This document shows, piece by piece, positions 1 through 8,714 of a DNA stretch of 59,131 nucleotides. Numbering within the stretch: the first letter of the stretch is position 1; the number at the start of each line of letters is the position of its first letter. The position numbers were made by a program, and so were the translations under genes. This DNA is from an uncultured Clostridium sp. (GTDB lineage Bacteria; Bacillota; Clostridia; TANB77; CAG-508), in assembly GCA_947648215.1 (NCBI GenBank), contig CANSMW010000013.1, forward strand, positions 1-59,131, written 5' to 3'. The notes beneath the pieces were generated by a model. The model did no database searches, was not told the origin of the DNA, and saw only the letters and a list, made by a program, of their open reading frames with translations.

Positions 1-48
1 AGATTCATCTTTTGCTACTTTAATGAGAATACTACCTAGTTCTTGCAT
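1..48 (-). CDS. N-terminal 16 codons of an unidentified minus-strand gene
   Basis: The window edge cuts this gene. The complement reads ATG at 48 and stays open for 16 codons (MQELGSILIKVAKDES) to base 1. An AGAGGTG-like ribosome site lies just upstream on the same strand with suitable spacing. It points away from the phage structural genes, so it could belong to the lysogeny module, and a 14-bp palindrome sits in its upstream region. Sixteen residues are too few to name a family. Confidence 0.5.
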   Translation of the reverse strand, partial: MQELGSILIKVAKDES

Positions 49-79
49 AAAAAAACACCTCTTTCTCATTTGTATATAT

Positions 80-93
80 TGTTAAATTTAACA
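80..93. promoter_or_regulatory. Perfect 14-bp palindrome, possible operator
   Basis: TGTTAAATTTAACA is its own reverse complement. It lies between the divergent minus-strand partial gene and the plus-strand phage genes, where phage repressor operators usually lie. Function is inferred from position and symmetry only. Confidence 0.4.
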
Positions 94-158
94 ACTAGAA
101 TAAGATACCATAAAAAGGCTGTCGAAAGAAGTCGAAGGGGAAGAGTGAGGAAAAAGGG

Positions 159-208
159 ATAAATCATATGCCTAGAGAGTTAAGCCATTATGAGTACATA
201 TGATTTAT
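159..208 (+). other. Stem-loop with 12-bp perfect arms upstream of the first phage gene
   Basis: ATAAATCATATG (159-170) is matched by CATATGATTTAT (197-208) with a 26-base loop. No T-run follows, so this is not a typical terminator. It lies in the leader of the gene starting at 249 and may be a protein-binding inverted repeat or an RNA leader structure. Confidence 0.4.
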
Positions 209-248
209 GCCGGAAGGATGGAGAAAATAAGAAATAGGGAGGAAAACC

Positions 249-653
249 ATGGAATTTAAGATAAATAATACAGAATGGAAGATTATAGAGCAATCCAAAC
301 AGGAGATGATAAATTTATACAAGAAACAAATACAACCAGATGAAGAAGTGTCATTTGTATTTGGTTTGACAAATAAATCGTATCATATAATCTTTATAAA
401 TGAAGATATGTGTGAAGAACAAAAAATAAACACGTTAAAACATGAATTAATGCATTGTTACATGTGGAGTTATGGATTAGGTAATATTGCAGATTTTGAT
501 GAAGAGATGGTATGCGATATTGTAGCAAGCAGTAATGATTTTATAAATGAAGTAGTAGAAGAATATAAAAAACAGAATATAACAGAAACGACAGATGAAG
601 AAATATATATTGATGACCAAAAAATAGGAGTAATTATAAGTGATGAATATTAA
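249..653 (+). CDS. Phage-associated zinc metallopeptidase-like protein (HExxH)
   Basis: 134 residues, ATG at 249 after a GGGAGG ribosome site. Residues about 65-69 read HELMH, the zinc-binding HExxH motif, in a compact protein of the size seen for ImmA/IrrE- or SprT-like phage peptidases. The C-terminal third is acidic and low complexity. It sits directly upstream of the packaging genes and is not fused to a helix-turn-helix domain. If active it would cleave a protein, possibly a repressor, but no partner is visible. The motif and small size are seen directly; the function is inferred. It could instead be a structural remnant of the fold. Confidence 0.6.
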   Translation: MEFKINNTEWKIIEQSKQEMINLYKKQIQPDEEVSFVFGLTNKSYHIIFINEDMCEEQKINTLKHELMHCYMWSYGLGNIADFDEEMVCDIVASSNDFINEVVEEYKKQNITETTDEEIYIDDQKIGVIISDEY

Positions 654-680
654 TCAAAACATAAATAAGTAGGTGAGTAA

Positions 681-1025
681 ATGGCAAATGAAAATAACCT
701 AAAACCAATTCGAAGCGTGAGCGAAGCGAGAGAAAAAGGAAAAAAAGGTGGAAAAAAATCAGGTGAAACAAGAGCAAAAAAGAAAACATTAAAAGAAGAA
801 CTAATAACTTTGTTAGAAACTAAAATAGATAATAAAACTATGCAAGAAAAAATAAGTTTTTCGTTAATCCAAGAAGCACTAGGAGGAAATGTAAAGGCAT
901 TTGAAACTATAAGAGATACTATAGGAGAAAAGCCAAAAGAAAATGTAAATATAACAGGAGAAGTAAATAATCCATTCGCAGGCATGACAACAGAAGAATT
1001 AAGGAAGATAGCTAATAGTGAATAA
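681..1025 (+). CDS. Terminase small subunit-like protein
   Basis: 114 residues. The N-terminal third is very basic (GKKGGKKSGETRAKKK around residues 20-36), followed by a helical region, and the reading frame overlaps the terminase large subunit by 8 bases. Position and charge fit a DNA-recognition small terminase or its clostridial analogue. A canonical helix-turn-helix is not obvious. The AGGTGAG ribosome site precedes ATG 681. Translation is probably coupled to the next gene through the overlap. Assignment rests mainly on gene order. Confidence 0.6.
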   Translation: MANENNLKPIRSVSEAREKGKKGGKKSGETRAKKKTLKEELITLLETKIDNKTMQEKISFSLIQEALGGNVKAFETIRDTIGEKPKENVNITGEVNNPFAGMTTEELRKIANSE

Positions 1026-2415
1026 TATAAAAGAAGAATTAAAGAAGCAGGCACGTTTTGAATTAGCAAGACGTGATTTTTTCGAGTATTGTAAATTAAT
1101 AGCACCAGATTTTTACAAAGAAGATAGAGTATTTTTAAAAGACATGTGCAACCAATTACAAGACTTTTATCAAGGTGATGAGCAAATTTTGGTAATTAAT
1201 TTACCACCTAGGCATGGAAAATCAAGAACAGCAGGAAAACTTGTAGAATGGATTTTTGGGCAAAATAATCAAGAAAAGGTAATGACAGGCTCTTATAATG
1301 AAACACTATCGGGAACTTTTGCAAAATCTGTAAGAGATACGATAGCTTCTGAACGAACGGAAGGAACTGTAGTGTATAATGACATATTTCCAAAAACAAA
1401 AATAAAATATGGTGAAGCTAGTGCAAGTAAATGGGCTTTGGACGGAAGCGGTCAAGCAAATTATTTAGCGACATCTCCAACAGGAACAGCAACTGGTTTT
1501 GGATGTACAATAATGATAATAGACGATTTAATAAAAAATGTTCAAGAAGCTTATAACGAAACAGTATTACAAAAGCAAATAGATTGGTTTAACAATACAA
1601 TGTTATCAAGAACAGAAAACAACTTTAAGCTAATAATAATAATGACTAGATGGGCAAGCAATGACTTAGCAGGTTACATATTAGAAAATTTTGATAATGT
1701 TAGACATATTAACTATAAAGCGGTACAAGATAATGAAACAATGCTTTGTGAAGAGATATTGAGCCAAAAAGATTATAATTTGAAGACCAAGAATATGAAC
1801 AAAGATATTGTATATGCCAATTATCAACAAGAACCAATAGATATAAAAAATAGACTATACAGTAGCTTCAAAACATATGAAAAACTACCACCAGCACATT
1901 ATATAATGAATTACACAGACACTGCCGATGAAGGTAGTGATTTTTTGTGCTCAATAAATTATCAAATGTATAACGATGACTATTACATATTGGATGTCAT
2001 ATATACACAAGAGCCAATGGAAGTAACAGAACCAGCGGTAGCCGAAATGTTAACCAAAGACAATGTGGGAAATGCCAATATTGAAAGTAACAATGGAGGA
2101 AGAGGATTTGCAAGAAATGTAATAACCAATTTAAAAGCTATAGGAAATAAACATACAAATGTGAGATGGTTTCATCAAGGAGACAACAAGGTTGCAAGAA
2201 TATTAAGCAATGCAACAGGTGTAATGAACAATATATATTTTCCTATCAATTGGGAGGACAAGTGGCCAGAATTTGCAAAACATATAAAACATTATGTAAG
2301 GACAGGTAAAAATGACCATGATGATGCCGAAGATTGTTTAACTGGTGTTTATGAAAATCCAAAACCTAAAAATAACAACATGACAATGACGAATAAAACT
2401 TTTATAAAAATGTAG
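1018..2415 (+). CDS. terL: Phage terminase large subunit
   Basis: 465 residues starting at GTG 1018 inside the end of the preceding gene. The N-terminal ATPase has Walker A PPRHGKS at about 63-69 and Walker B TIMIIDDL at about 164-171. The C-terminal RNase H-like nuclease has the acidic motif DTADEGSD at about 301-308 and a second acidic cluster, DHDDAED, near 434-440. This is the motor that cuts concatemeric phage DNA and pumps it through the portal. Length and motif order match full-length TerL, so the prophage packaging machinery looks intact. Confidence 0.95.
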   Translation: MNNIKEELKKQARFELARRDFFEYCKLIAPDFYKEDRVFLKDMCNQLQDFYQGDEQILVINLPPRHGKSRTAGKLVEWIFGQNNQEKVMTGSYNETLSGTFAKSVRDTIASERTEGTVVYNDIFPKTKIKYGEASASKWALDGSGQANYLATSPTGTATGFGCTIMIIDDLIKNVQEAYNETVLQKQIDWFNNTMLSRTENNFKLIIIMTRWASNDLAGYILENFDNVRHINYKAVQDNETMLCEEILSQKDYNLKTKNMNKDIVYANYQQEPIDIKNRLYSSFKTYEKLPPAHYIMNYTDTADEGSDFLCSINYQMYNDDYYILDVIYTQEPMEVTEPAVAEMLTKDNVGNANIESNNGGRGFARNVITNLKAIGNKHTNVRWFHQGDNKVARILSNATGVMNNIYFPINWEDKWPEFAKHIKHYVRTGKNDHDDAEDCLTGVYENPKPKNNNMTMTNKTFIKM

Positions 2416-2424
2416 GAGGGTAAA

Positions 2425-4029
2425 ATGTTAAGATATAGCAAATCAAGATTAATGGAAGAAAAAGCAATAACGGACATATATTTAAAAGCTCAAAAGGAAT
2501 TAGATATAAGAAAAGAATTGTACGAAAGATTCCGAAGGAAATTAACAGATGAGGAATTAGCAAGCATAACAGACGAAGAAGTAAAAGTACCGCTAGAAAG
2601 ATATATTTCCGTTATGGCTACAGGATATTTTGGAGGAAAAGCGCCAATATATAAAGTAAAAGCATTTAATGAAGAAAAAGACAAGATTATAAAAGAACTT
2701 TTCAATCATGAAACAAACGACGAACAGGAAATAAAAGAAATAGAGGAATTAATAAAACATATTACAGATTATAACGATGATGCTTCTCATTTCTTACATC
2801 TGGTATTGGATTTTCTAGTAAAAAGGGCTTGTTATGAAATCTATTATAAAGATAAAAAAACAGGAGAAATTACAATTGCGAGAAGCGACGCATTAGAAAC
2901 TGTGGCAATTTGGGATTATTCGTTACCAAGACAATTGATTGGATTATATCGAATAATACGAACCTATATGGCGAATGGGGAATATCAACAAATGATAGAG
3001 CTAACAACAGCGAATGGAAAGCAGTATTATTATGATACACCAGAAAAAAGAAAATTGTTTGGTAGTCCAGAATACGAAACAAAATTCAAAGATGAGCCAT
3101 TATTCGTGGAAAATGAAGAAGAAAGACAACCTAAGAAGTGGGATAAAGATATACCAGTAACAGCAATTGAAAATTGTGATGGAATGGCAATATTTGAACC
3201 AGTAATTAGCTTAATAGAGGCATATACGAGATGTATTCAAAACTCTAGGAACGTATTCAAATATAATGACGAAGCTATCCTAAAAGTAATAGGATACCAA
3301 CCAGAAAATCCATTAATTATCCAAAATGAAGATGGAAAAGACATTATAAATCCAGCAAGGCAAAAAGAAGATGAATATGTACTAACCAGTAGAGTAAGAT
3401 ATTTAGATGGAAGTAAAGAAGTAAATAGCGATATTGCATGGGTAGAAAAAAACGTAAATGATACAGCATTACAAAATCATAAAAAGACGTTAATGGATAT
3501 TATTTGCTTGTGTTCGTTTTGTCCCAATATGACAGATTTAGGATTTACGCAAGCAGACAATAATAGTGCATTAGAGAAAAAGTTTTTTGCATTACAACAA
3601 TACATTGCTACATTCGAAGGAGATTTCACAGAAGGATTAAAAAGAAGATGGAGAATTATACTTAATAAATTCAATAAAGAAAAAGGAAAAACTTATGACT
3701 TTAGAGACATTGAAATTAAGATACAAAGAAATATTCCAAGCGATAGAGCAACAGACATTACAAATGCAACAAAATTAAGGGGTTTATTAAGTGACGAAAG
3801 TGTGATTAACCTGTTAAACATGGATTTAGATGCACAAAGCGAGCTTACTAAAATGGATGAACAAAATGAAGCAAACATAGAAAAGAACATGGAAAACATG
3901 AAGAAAATGGGACAAGACAATCAAAAATACGAAGCAAAAGTAGGTGATGCAGATGTGGGAATATCACAACCAAAAGATGGTGGAATTAAAAAAGATGTAT
4001 CACAAAACAAGCAAACAAACACAAAATAG
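2425..4029 (+). CDS. Phage portal protein, SPP1 Gp6-like
   Basis: 534 residues, ATG 2425 after GGAGGG, directly behind TerL as expected. The protein has the alpha-helical and charged layout of SPP1-type portals, with a lysine- and glutamine-rich C-terminal tail. Portals form the dodecameric ring at one capsid vertex through which DNA enters. The last 77 bases overlap the start region of the next gene. Identity rests on gene order, length and overall similarity; no short diagnostic motif exists. Confidence 0.85.
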   Translation: MLRYSKSRLMEEKAITDIYLKAQKELDIRKELYERFRRKLTDEELASITDEEVKVPLERYISVMATGYFGGKAPIYKVKAFNEEKDKIIKELFNHETNDEQEIKEIEELIKHITDYNDDASHFLHLVLDFLVKRACYEIYYKDKKTGEITIARSDALETVAIWDYSLPRQLIGLYRIIRTYMANGEYQQMIELTTANGKQYYYDTPEKRKLFGSPEYETKFKDEPLFVENEEERQPKKWDKDIPVTAIENCDGMAIFEPVISLIEAYTRCIQNSRNVFKYNDEAILKVIGYQPENPLIIQNEDGKDIINPARQKEDEYVLTSRVRYLDGSKEVNSDIAWVEKNVNDTALQNHKKTLMDIICLCSFCPNMTDLGFTQADNNSALEKKFFALQQYIATFEGDFTEGLKRRWRIILNKFNKEKGKTYDFRDIEIKIQRNIPSDRATDITNATKLRGLLSDESVINLLNMDLDAQSELTKMDEQNEANIEKNMENMKKMGQDNQKYEAKVGDADVGISQPKDGGIKKDVSQNKQTNTK

Positions 4030-5584
4030 GCTACAAGAAATATTTGACACTTTCAATTTTACATATGATAACATATACAGCATAGCAGATGTAAAAACAA
4101 AACGTAGAGTAAATACATATATCGAAGAATGGAAGGATAAAGGTCTTTTAAAAGGATATTTTGGAATGTTAGCTAACAACATATATCAAAGAAATAGAGT
4201 AAAGAATAGCGAAATACTAGAATTACTCATATATGGTGCTTATACAGAAGAACAAAACAAGCTACAAGAAACAGAATTAAATACATTTAAAGATGTTGCG
4301 AATTATTACTACATTGATGGACAAAAAGAAGTAAATAAAACATTAACAAAAAAGAAGAAAGTATCGGTTATTCCAGATGCTATTTTTTTAGCTTTATTAG
4401 ATATGGCAAACGCAAAAGGATATATATGGAGCCAGTATATAGAAGTCATCACAAAGTATAATGCAGAACAGATATACAGGCAAGCCCTAATTGATATACA
4501 GCAACAAAAACAGCCAGATATAACAAATGATATATATCAAAACATAATTAAACGACAAGGCAATTCTAAGCTAAATATAAACGGAGACAAAATATCTGGA
4601 GATGTTGATTTAACATTAATAGGAATAAATAATCAAGCAAAAATGCAAGGGATTTATAGCTTCGATGATAAAGCAAAAGTAAGATTTTGTGGAATTAACG
4701 ATGAGAAACAAACAGATATGTGCAAGAGCCTAGACAATCAAGAATTTTATATTCACGATTGGAACGAGTTTTGGAGATATAGCAAGTCAAATGACAGCAT
4801 AGTAAAATATCGATGTTATGGATTGGTATTGGGATTAAACTTACCGCCTATTAACGATGGTTTTCATTGGTGTCGAAGTTATATCATATATTTACCAACT
4901 AACACAGAAATTGATTTAGATAAAAAGTATTTTATATTTGACAGTAAGCTTGAAAAAGAAGTAAAATCAAATTACAATATAAGTAAAGCTAAATTAAAAG
5001 GAATTGATAGAAAAGTATTAATAAACATACTAGATAATATGAAACAAGTATACAGTGATTTTCCACAAATAAAAGGAAAAATCAAACAAATTGAGGTAAT
5101 AGAACATCCTAATGGTGGGATGAACATAGAACCAGATTTAAAAGATGGTAAATATATAATACAGATAAATAGGAATTTTTTCGACAATGAAAATACAATC
5201 CAAAAACAGTATTTAGAGGCTATAAAGACAGGTTTCCACCCAAAAGGAACTACTTATAAAGATATGGGAAATCATGAGTTAGGACACAGTGCTACCTTCG
5301 AGATAATCAAATCTAAATATAGAGATGAAAAAGCAATAGTGTTTGACTGGAATAACGACATAACAGCAAAAGAAATCGTAAATCAAGCTTTTATGAATTT
5401 AGGAATAAATGACAAATTAACAAAGAAAATGTTAAGAAACAATATTTCAATATATGCAAGAAAGCAATATAGCGAAACAATAGGAGAAGCATTTGCAGAT
5501 TATTATTCTAATAAAAACAAAGCAAACATCTTAAGCAAAGAAATAGTAAAAACAATGAAAGGAATGATTGTGAATGATACTTAA
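3953..5584 (+). CDS. MuF/gp7-type head morphogenesis protein with C-terminal zincin-like domain
   Basis: The central part carries the MuF/gp7 pattern of spaced cysteines followed by a G-LPP...CR segment (CGINDEKQTDMC, then GLNLPPINDGFHWC). The C-terminal 200 residues are extra. They contain HELGHSATFE and, further on, ETIGEAFADYY, an arrangement typical of gluzincin metallopeptidases (HExxH plus a downstream glutamate). The frame is open from GTG 3944; ATG 3953 is chosen because AGGTG lies 6 bases upstream. The gene overlaps the portal gene. MuF proteins carrying C-terminal toxin or enzyme domains are a known phage theme; whether this domain is a capsid-processing protease or an injected effector is not decided by sequence. 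Confidence 0.8.
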   Translation: MWEYHNQKMVELKKMYHKTSKQTQNRLQEIFDTFNFTYDNIYSIADVKTKRRVNTYIEEWKDKGLLKGYFGMLANNIYQRNRVKNSEILELLIYGAYTEEQNKLQETELNTFKDVANYYYIDGQKEVNKTLTKKKKVSVIPDAIFLALLDMANAKGYIWSQYIEVITKYNAEQIYRQALIDIQQQKQPDITNDIYQNIIKRQGNSKLNINGDKISGDVDLTLIGINNQAKMQGIYSFDDKAKVRFCGINDEKQTDMCKSLDNQEFYIHDWNEFWRYSKSNDSIVKYRCYGLVLGLNLPPINDGFHWCRSYIIYLPTNTEIDLDKKYFIFDSKLEKEVKSNYNISKAKLKGIDRKVLINILDNMKQVYSDFPQIKGKIKQIEVIEHPNGGMNIEPDLKDGKYIIQINRNFFDNENTIQKQYLEAIKTGFHPKGTTYKDMGNHELGHSATFEIIKSKYRDEKAIVFDWNNDITAKEIVNQAFMNLGINDKLTKKMLRNNISIYARKQYSETIGEAFADYYSNKNKANILSKEIVKTMKGMIVNDT

Positions 5585-5741
5585 TCCAAGATGGTTAGAT
5601 TGGCTAGAAGAAGATGAAGAGGGAAATCTTACAATATTAAAAGAAGATACACCAGAAGATATTAGAAAAGAATACGAAGCATTACTAAAAGAAGAACAAG
5701 ATAGCATTAAGACAAATGGATTAAAGAAAACAATATTTTAG
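5574..5741 (+). CDS. Small acidic phage protein, 55 residues
   Basis: ATG 5574 lies within the last codons of the upstream head gene (11-base overlap) and the frame runs to TAG at 5739. The product starts MILNPRWLDWLEEDEEG and is acidic and helical, with no membrane segment. It is coupled to the head morphogenesis gene and ends at a hairpin. Function unknown; position suggests a small head-assembly accessory. Confidence 0.65.
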   Translation: MILNPRWLDWLEEDEEGNLTILKEDTPEDIRKEYEALLKEEQDSIKTNGLKKTIF

Positions 5742-5766
5742 CACTTACTAAAGGTAGGTGCTTTTA
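5740..5766 (+). terminator. Hairpin plus T-run at module boundary
   Basis: AGCACTTAC and GTAGGTGCT pair around a 5-base loop (one G-U pair), followed by TTTT. It begins on the stop codon of the preceding small gene and is followed by the AAGGAG ribosome site of the next. It belongs to a recurring hairpin type in this prophage (12021, 19164). Confidence 0.6.
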
Positions 5767-5787
5767 TTATAGAAAGGAGATGTAAAC

Positions 5788-5994
5788 ATGCCAAAAGGAA
5801 AAGAAGAAATTGAAAATGCAATTAAATCAATTGGACAAACATTAATTGACAAGGCAGAGGAAATAACCAGCGATTTAAAATACGTAAGGAATATAGAAAT
5901 AAAAGCAAGAATAGAACCCGATGAAATAGTTAATTTCGACATTAAGAAAAATTATTTTGCACCAATGTATATAAAAGAAAGGGAGGGAAAATAA
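5788..5994 (+). CDS. Conserved-looking small phage protein, 68 residues
   Basis: ATG 5788 follows AAGGAG. The product is a mixed-charge helical protein (IENAIKSIGQTLIDKAEEI) followed by a strand-like segment, with no membrane helix. It lies between the head morphogenesis and scaffold genes. I do not recognise a named function; similar short proteins occur near head genes of clostridial phages. Confidence 0.6.
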   Translation: MPKGKEEIENAIKSIGQTLIDKAEEITSDLKYVRNIEIKARIEPDEIVNFDIKKNYFAPMYIKEREGK

Positions 5995-5995
5995 T

Positions 5996-6145
5996 ATGTG
6001 GTTATTAGTATTAATATTAAGTATTAAATTACAAATGCCAACATGGTATTGGATTTTATTTACGGTATGGAGTATGGTAATGCCGTTTTTGGCAATTGTA
6101 AAATACGTATTCGTAAAAACATTAGTAGATAAAACTTCTAAATAA
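5996..6145 (+). CDS. Small hydrophobic membrane protein, 49 residues
   Basis: ATG 5996 lies one base after the stop of the upstream gene, with GGGAGGG as the ribosome site. The product (MWLLVLILSIKLQMPTWYW...) is almost entirely hydrophobic, with one or two membrane-spanning segments and a short basic C-terminus. Location in the head region is unusual for a membrane protein. It could be a small lysogenic-conversion or holin-like peptide; no evidence decides. Confidence 0.6.
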   Translation: MWLLVLILSIKLQMPTWYWILFTVWSMVMPFLAIVKYVFVKTLVDKTSK

Positions 6146-6173
6146 GTTATTAAAATTTTATAATTATAAATTA

Positions 6174-6200
6174 AAGACATAGACGTATGTCTTATTTTTG
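6174..6200 (+). terminator. Hairpin with 8-bp stem and T-rich tail
   Basis: AAGACATA and TATGTCTT form a perfect stem around GACG, followed by ATTTTTG. It separates the small membrane gene from the scaffold gene. Strength is moderate. Confidence 0.55.
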
Positions 6201-6292
6201 TGCCTTTTTACTGATTGCAGGCGATAAAGAACAACAGAATATTTAGTAACAATTTGGGCTTAAGGGAACGAATTGGGACAAGGAGTATCAAA

Positions 6293-6874
6293 ATGGAAGA
6301 TGAGAAAAAGAAAGATGTTGGGGCAGAAGCAACGACAGAAAATACTGGGGCAGACAATGCAACAGAGGATAAGAAGAAAACTCTTGATGAGTTATTAGCA
6401 GAGGATAAAGAATTACAAAGTCAATATGACTTAAAGGTTACTAATTCTTTAAAAACAGCAAAAACAAATTGGGAGAAAGAGCTTGAAGATAAAAAAGCAG
6501 AAGCTGAAAAACTTGCAAAAATGAGTGAAGAGGAAAAGAAAAATTTACAATTAGAAGAGGCAATAAAGAGAGCAACCGAAGCAGAAAGCAAATTAAATGC
6601 AAGGGATTTGGAAGCTGAAACTTTAAAACAAGCAGGAAGTAAGGGAATACCATTAGAGCTTATTCAAACACTAGATTTCACAAAAGAAACAGCTGAGAGT
6701 ATCAATTCAAAGCTAGAAATTTTTGAAAAGACGTATAAATCAGAAAGAGAAAAAGCAATTAATGAGTATTCAAAAGAACCACCTCCACAAACAGGAGATA
6801 GCATAGAAGGTTCTAAGCCAGAAGGTCAAATGACTTATGAGGAACTATGCAAATTATCAAAATATAAAAATTAA
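6293..6874 (+). CDS. Phage capsid scaffolding protein (DUF4355-like)
   Basis: 193 residues, highly charged and coiled-coil (repeated E/K/A heptads from about residue 25 to 120), with a KDxxLEAETLKQAG-type segment and an acidic tail, as in DUF4355 scaffolds that always precede the major capsid gene. ATG 6293 is preferred over upstream in-frame TTG codons because AGGAG lies 7 bases before it. The scaffold directs capsid shell assembly and is then lost. No protease gene is seen between it and the capsid gene. Confidence 0.8.
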   Translation: MEDEKKKDVGAEATTENTGADNATEDKKKTLDELLAEDKELQSQYDLKVTNSLKTAKTNWEKELEDKKAEAEKLAKMSEEEKKNLQLEEAIKRATEAESKLNARDLEAETLKQAGSKGIPLELIQTLDFTKETAESINSKLEIFEKTYKSEREKAINEYSKEPPPQTGDSIEGSKPEGQMTYEELCKLSKYKN

Positions 6875-6894
6875 AAAGAAAGAAGGAAAGAAAA

Positions 6895-8082
6895 ATGGGA
6901 GAAGAAAACACAGGAATATTTAACAAAAAATATTTTAACGAAAAAGCATTTGGAGCATATTACGATACTGTTCCAAAAGAAAGATTAAACTTATTAATCA
7001 AATCAGGAATTTTACAAGGAAATAAGGAAATCAGAAACTTATTTTCAACACAAACTGGTTCCGTTTATGGAGTAATTCCTATGGTAGGAAGATTAAAAGG
7101 AAAACCAGTTAATTATGACGGAAAAACTAAATATGATAACGGAAAAACTTTAACTACCTATAAACAAGGCGTTGTTGTTATTGGTAGAAAAGACAAATTC
7201 TATGAGGATGACTTTACCTATGATGTAACCTCTAAGAAAGATTTCATGAGCCAAGTTGCAGACCAATTAGCAGATTATTGGGATACTGCATGGGAAGATA
7301 TTTTAATGATAATCACAAAAGCAGCATTCAATATTTCAACAGATGCAGGAAAAGAATTTGCAACAAAACATACTTATGATATTTCAGGAGAAACAGAAGC
7401 TACAATAGCAGAAACTACTTTAAATACCGCATTACAAAAAGCATGCGGAGATAGAAGAAGAAAATTTGCTGTAGTAGTTGCTAATTCAACAGTAGTAACC
7501 AACCTAGAAGGGAAAAAGCTAGTAACTAACTTAAGATTTAACGATGCCAATGGTATTGAAAGAGAATTAAACCTTTATACTTGGAATGGAAAAGTCTTAG
7601 TAGAATACGATGCAGTTACTGAAGAATATGAAATCGTATACACAAAAACATCAGATACTGCTTTAAGTACAGGAAAAACATACTATACCAAATCTGGAAG
7701 TGGTGCTAGTGTAAAGTATACAGTAGTAGAAAATCCAGAAGTAGCCAATATAGGAACGTATTATGAAGCATCTGAAGGAGAAAACGTAAAATACGTTACC
7801 TATGTATTTGGTAAAGGTGCATTTGATTACGAAGATATTGGAGCAAAAGTACCTCACGAAATGGATAGGGATGCAGATAACGACAGAGATTACTTATATG
7901 AAAGACAAAGAAAAGTATTTGTACCACATGGAATTAGCTACTTGATGGAAAATCAAGTTACAGATTCTCCAACTGATGAAGAATTATTAGACGGAGCAAA
8001 CTGGGATTTAGTAAAAGGTTCTGATGGACAATACTACAACCACAAAGAAATTGCAATTGCAAGAATAATCTCAAAAGGATAG
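6895..8082 (+). CDS. Major capsid protein with an inserted surface module
   Basis: 395 residues, ATG 6895 after AGAAGGAAAG. Position behind the scaffold and general HK97-fold style composition identify the major shell protein. Residues about 242-295 form a distinct segment rich in tyrosine, threonine and serine (KTYYTKSGSG, then NPEVANIGTYYEA). It resembles small add-on modules found in structural proteins of Firmicutes gut phages and interrupts the shell sequence. The insert is probably an exposed loop or decoration-like domain. Both flanks read as normal capsid sequence, so the gene looks functional. Confidence 0.85.
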   Translation: MGEENTGIFNKKYFNEKAFGAYYDTVPKERLNLLIKSGILQGNKEIRNLFSTQTGSVYGVIPMVGRLKGKPVNYDGKTKYDNGKTLTTYKQGVVVIGRKDKFYEDDFTYDVTSKKDFMSQVADQLADYWDTAWEDILMIITKAAFNISTDAGKEFATKHTYDISGETEATIAETTLNTALQKACGDRRRKFAVVVANSTVVTNLEGKKLVTNLRFNDANGIERELNLYTWNGKVLVEYDAVTEEYEIVYTKTSDTALSTGKTYYTKSGSGASVKYTVVENPEVANIGTYYEASEGENVKYVTYVFGKGAFDYEDIGAKVPHEMDRDADNDRDYLYERQRKVFVPHGISYLMENQVTDSPTDEELLDGANWDLVKGSDGQYYNHKEIAIARIISKG

Positions 8083-8097
8083 AAAGGAAGGCAATAG

Positions 8098-8385
8098 ATG
8101 TTAGAAAAGATTAAAGAAAGATTAGGAGCAAACTATATTGAAAATACAGATAGTATCATAAAAGACATCATAGACGATATGACTTCTATTGCCTGCGATG
8201 CTTCTAATCGAAACGAAAATGATATAAAGTTATTTCCATACATAAAAAAAGCCGTTATTTCGGAGTACAATCAAAGAGGAGCAGAGGGACTACTTTCACG
8301 AAATGAAGGTAGTGTCTCTAGTTCCTTTCAAGATATCGAAAAAAAACTAAGAATTGACGTTGCTTCAATAAGGAGGCTACCATAA
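8098..8385 (+). CDS. Head-tail connector protein
   Basis: 95 residues, ATG 8098 after AAAGGAAGG. It is an all-helical protein (KIKERLGANYIENTDSIIKDIIDDM) in the order capsid - connector - head closure, matching gp6/gp15-like DNA-packaging connectors. It would sit under the portal ring. It ends one base into the next start codon (8385), so translation is coupled. Confidence 0.7.
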   Translation: MLEKIKERLGANYIENTDSIIKDIIDDMTSIACDASNRNENDIKLFPYIKKAVISEYNQRGAEGLLSRNEGSVSSSFQDIEKKLRIDVASIRRLP

Positions 8386-8714
8386 TGCTATTAAAAGATT
8401 TAACAAAAGTGTACATATCGGAATATGAAACGATAAACGACCATGGCGAAAAAAGTAAGAAATGGAAATACAAAGGAATTGCATGGTTTAATTTACAGCA
8501 AGACGTAAACGAGCTAGATAGAAAGCCAACAGGAGAAGTCGATTACAGTATAGTTAATGCAAGAACTGACAGAGAATATGATATATCAAAAGGAAATGGA
8601 ATATCGTTGACAGATATATCAGAAATAGAAAGTTTTACACCAGACTACACTGTAACCGATGCTCCTAAGATAGGTTCTACAACACTATATAAATTGGGGA
8701 AATACAATGGTTAA
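8385..8714 (+). CDS. Head closure / head-tail joining protein
   Basis: 109 residues, beta-rich, beginning at ATG 8385 overlapping the connector stop. Size, predicted strands and position between the connector and the gp10-like protein fit the SPP1 gp16-type head closure family. It overlaps the start of the next gene by 8 bases. No catalytic motif is expected. Assignment is by gene order. Confidence 0.6.
   Translation: MLLKDLTKVYISEYETINDHGEKSKKWKYKGIAWFNLQQDVNELDRKPTGEVDYSIVNARTDREYDISKGNGISLTDISEIESFTPDYTVTDAPKIGSTTLYKLGKYNG

Noticed and set aside
650..1105. Minus-strand open frame opposite the TerS-like gene
   Set aside because: It shadows the plus-strand phage genes; no ribosome site or family resemblance.
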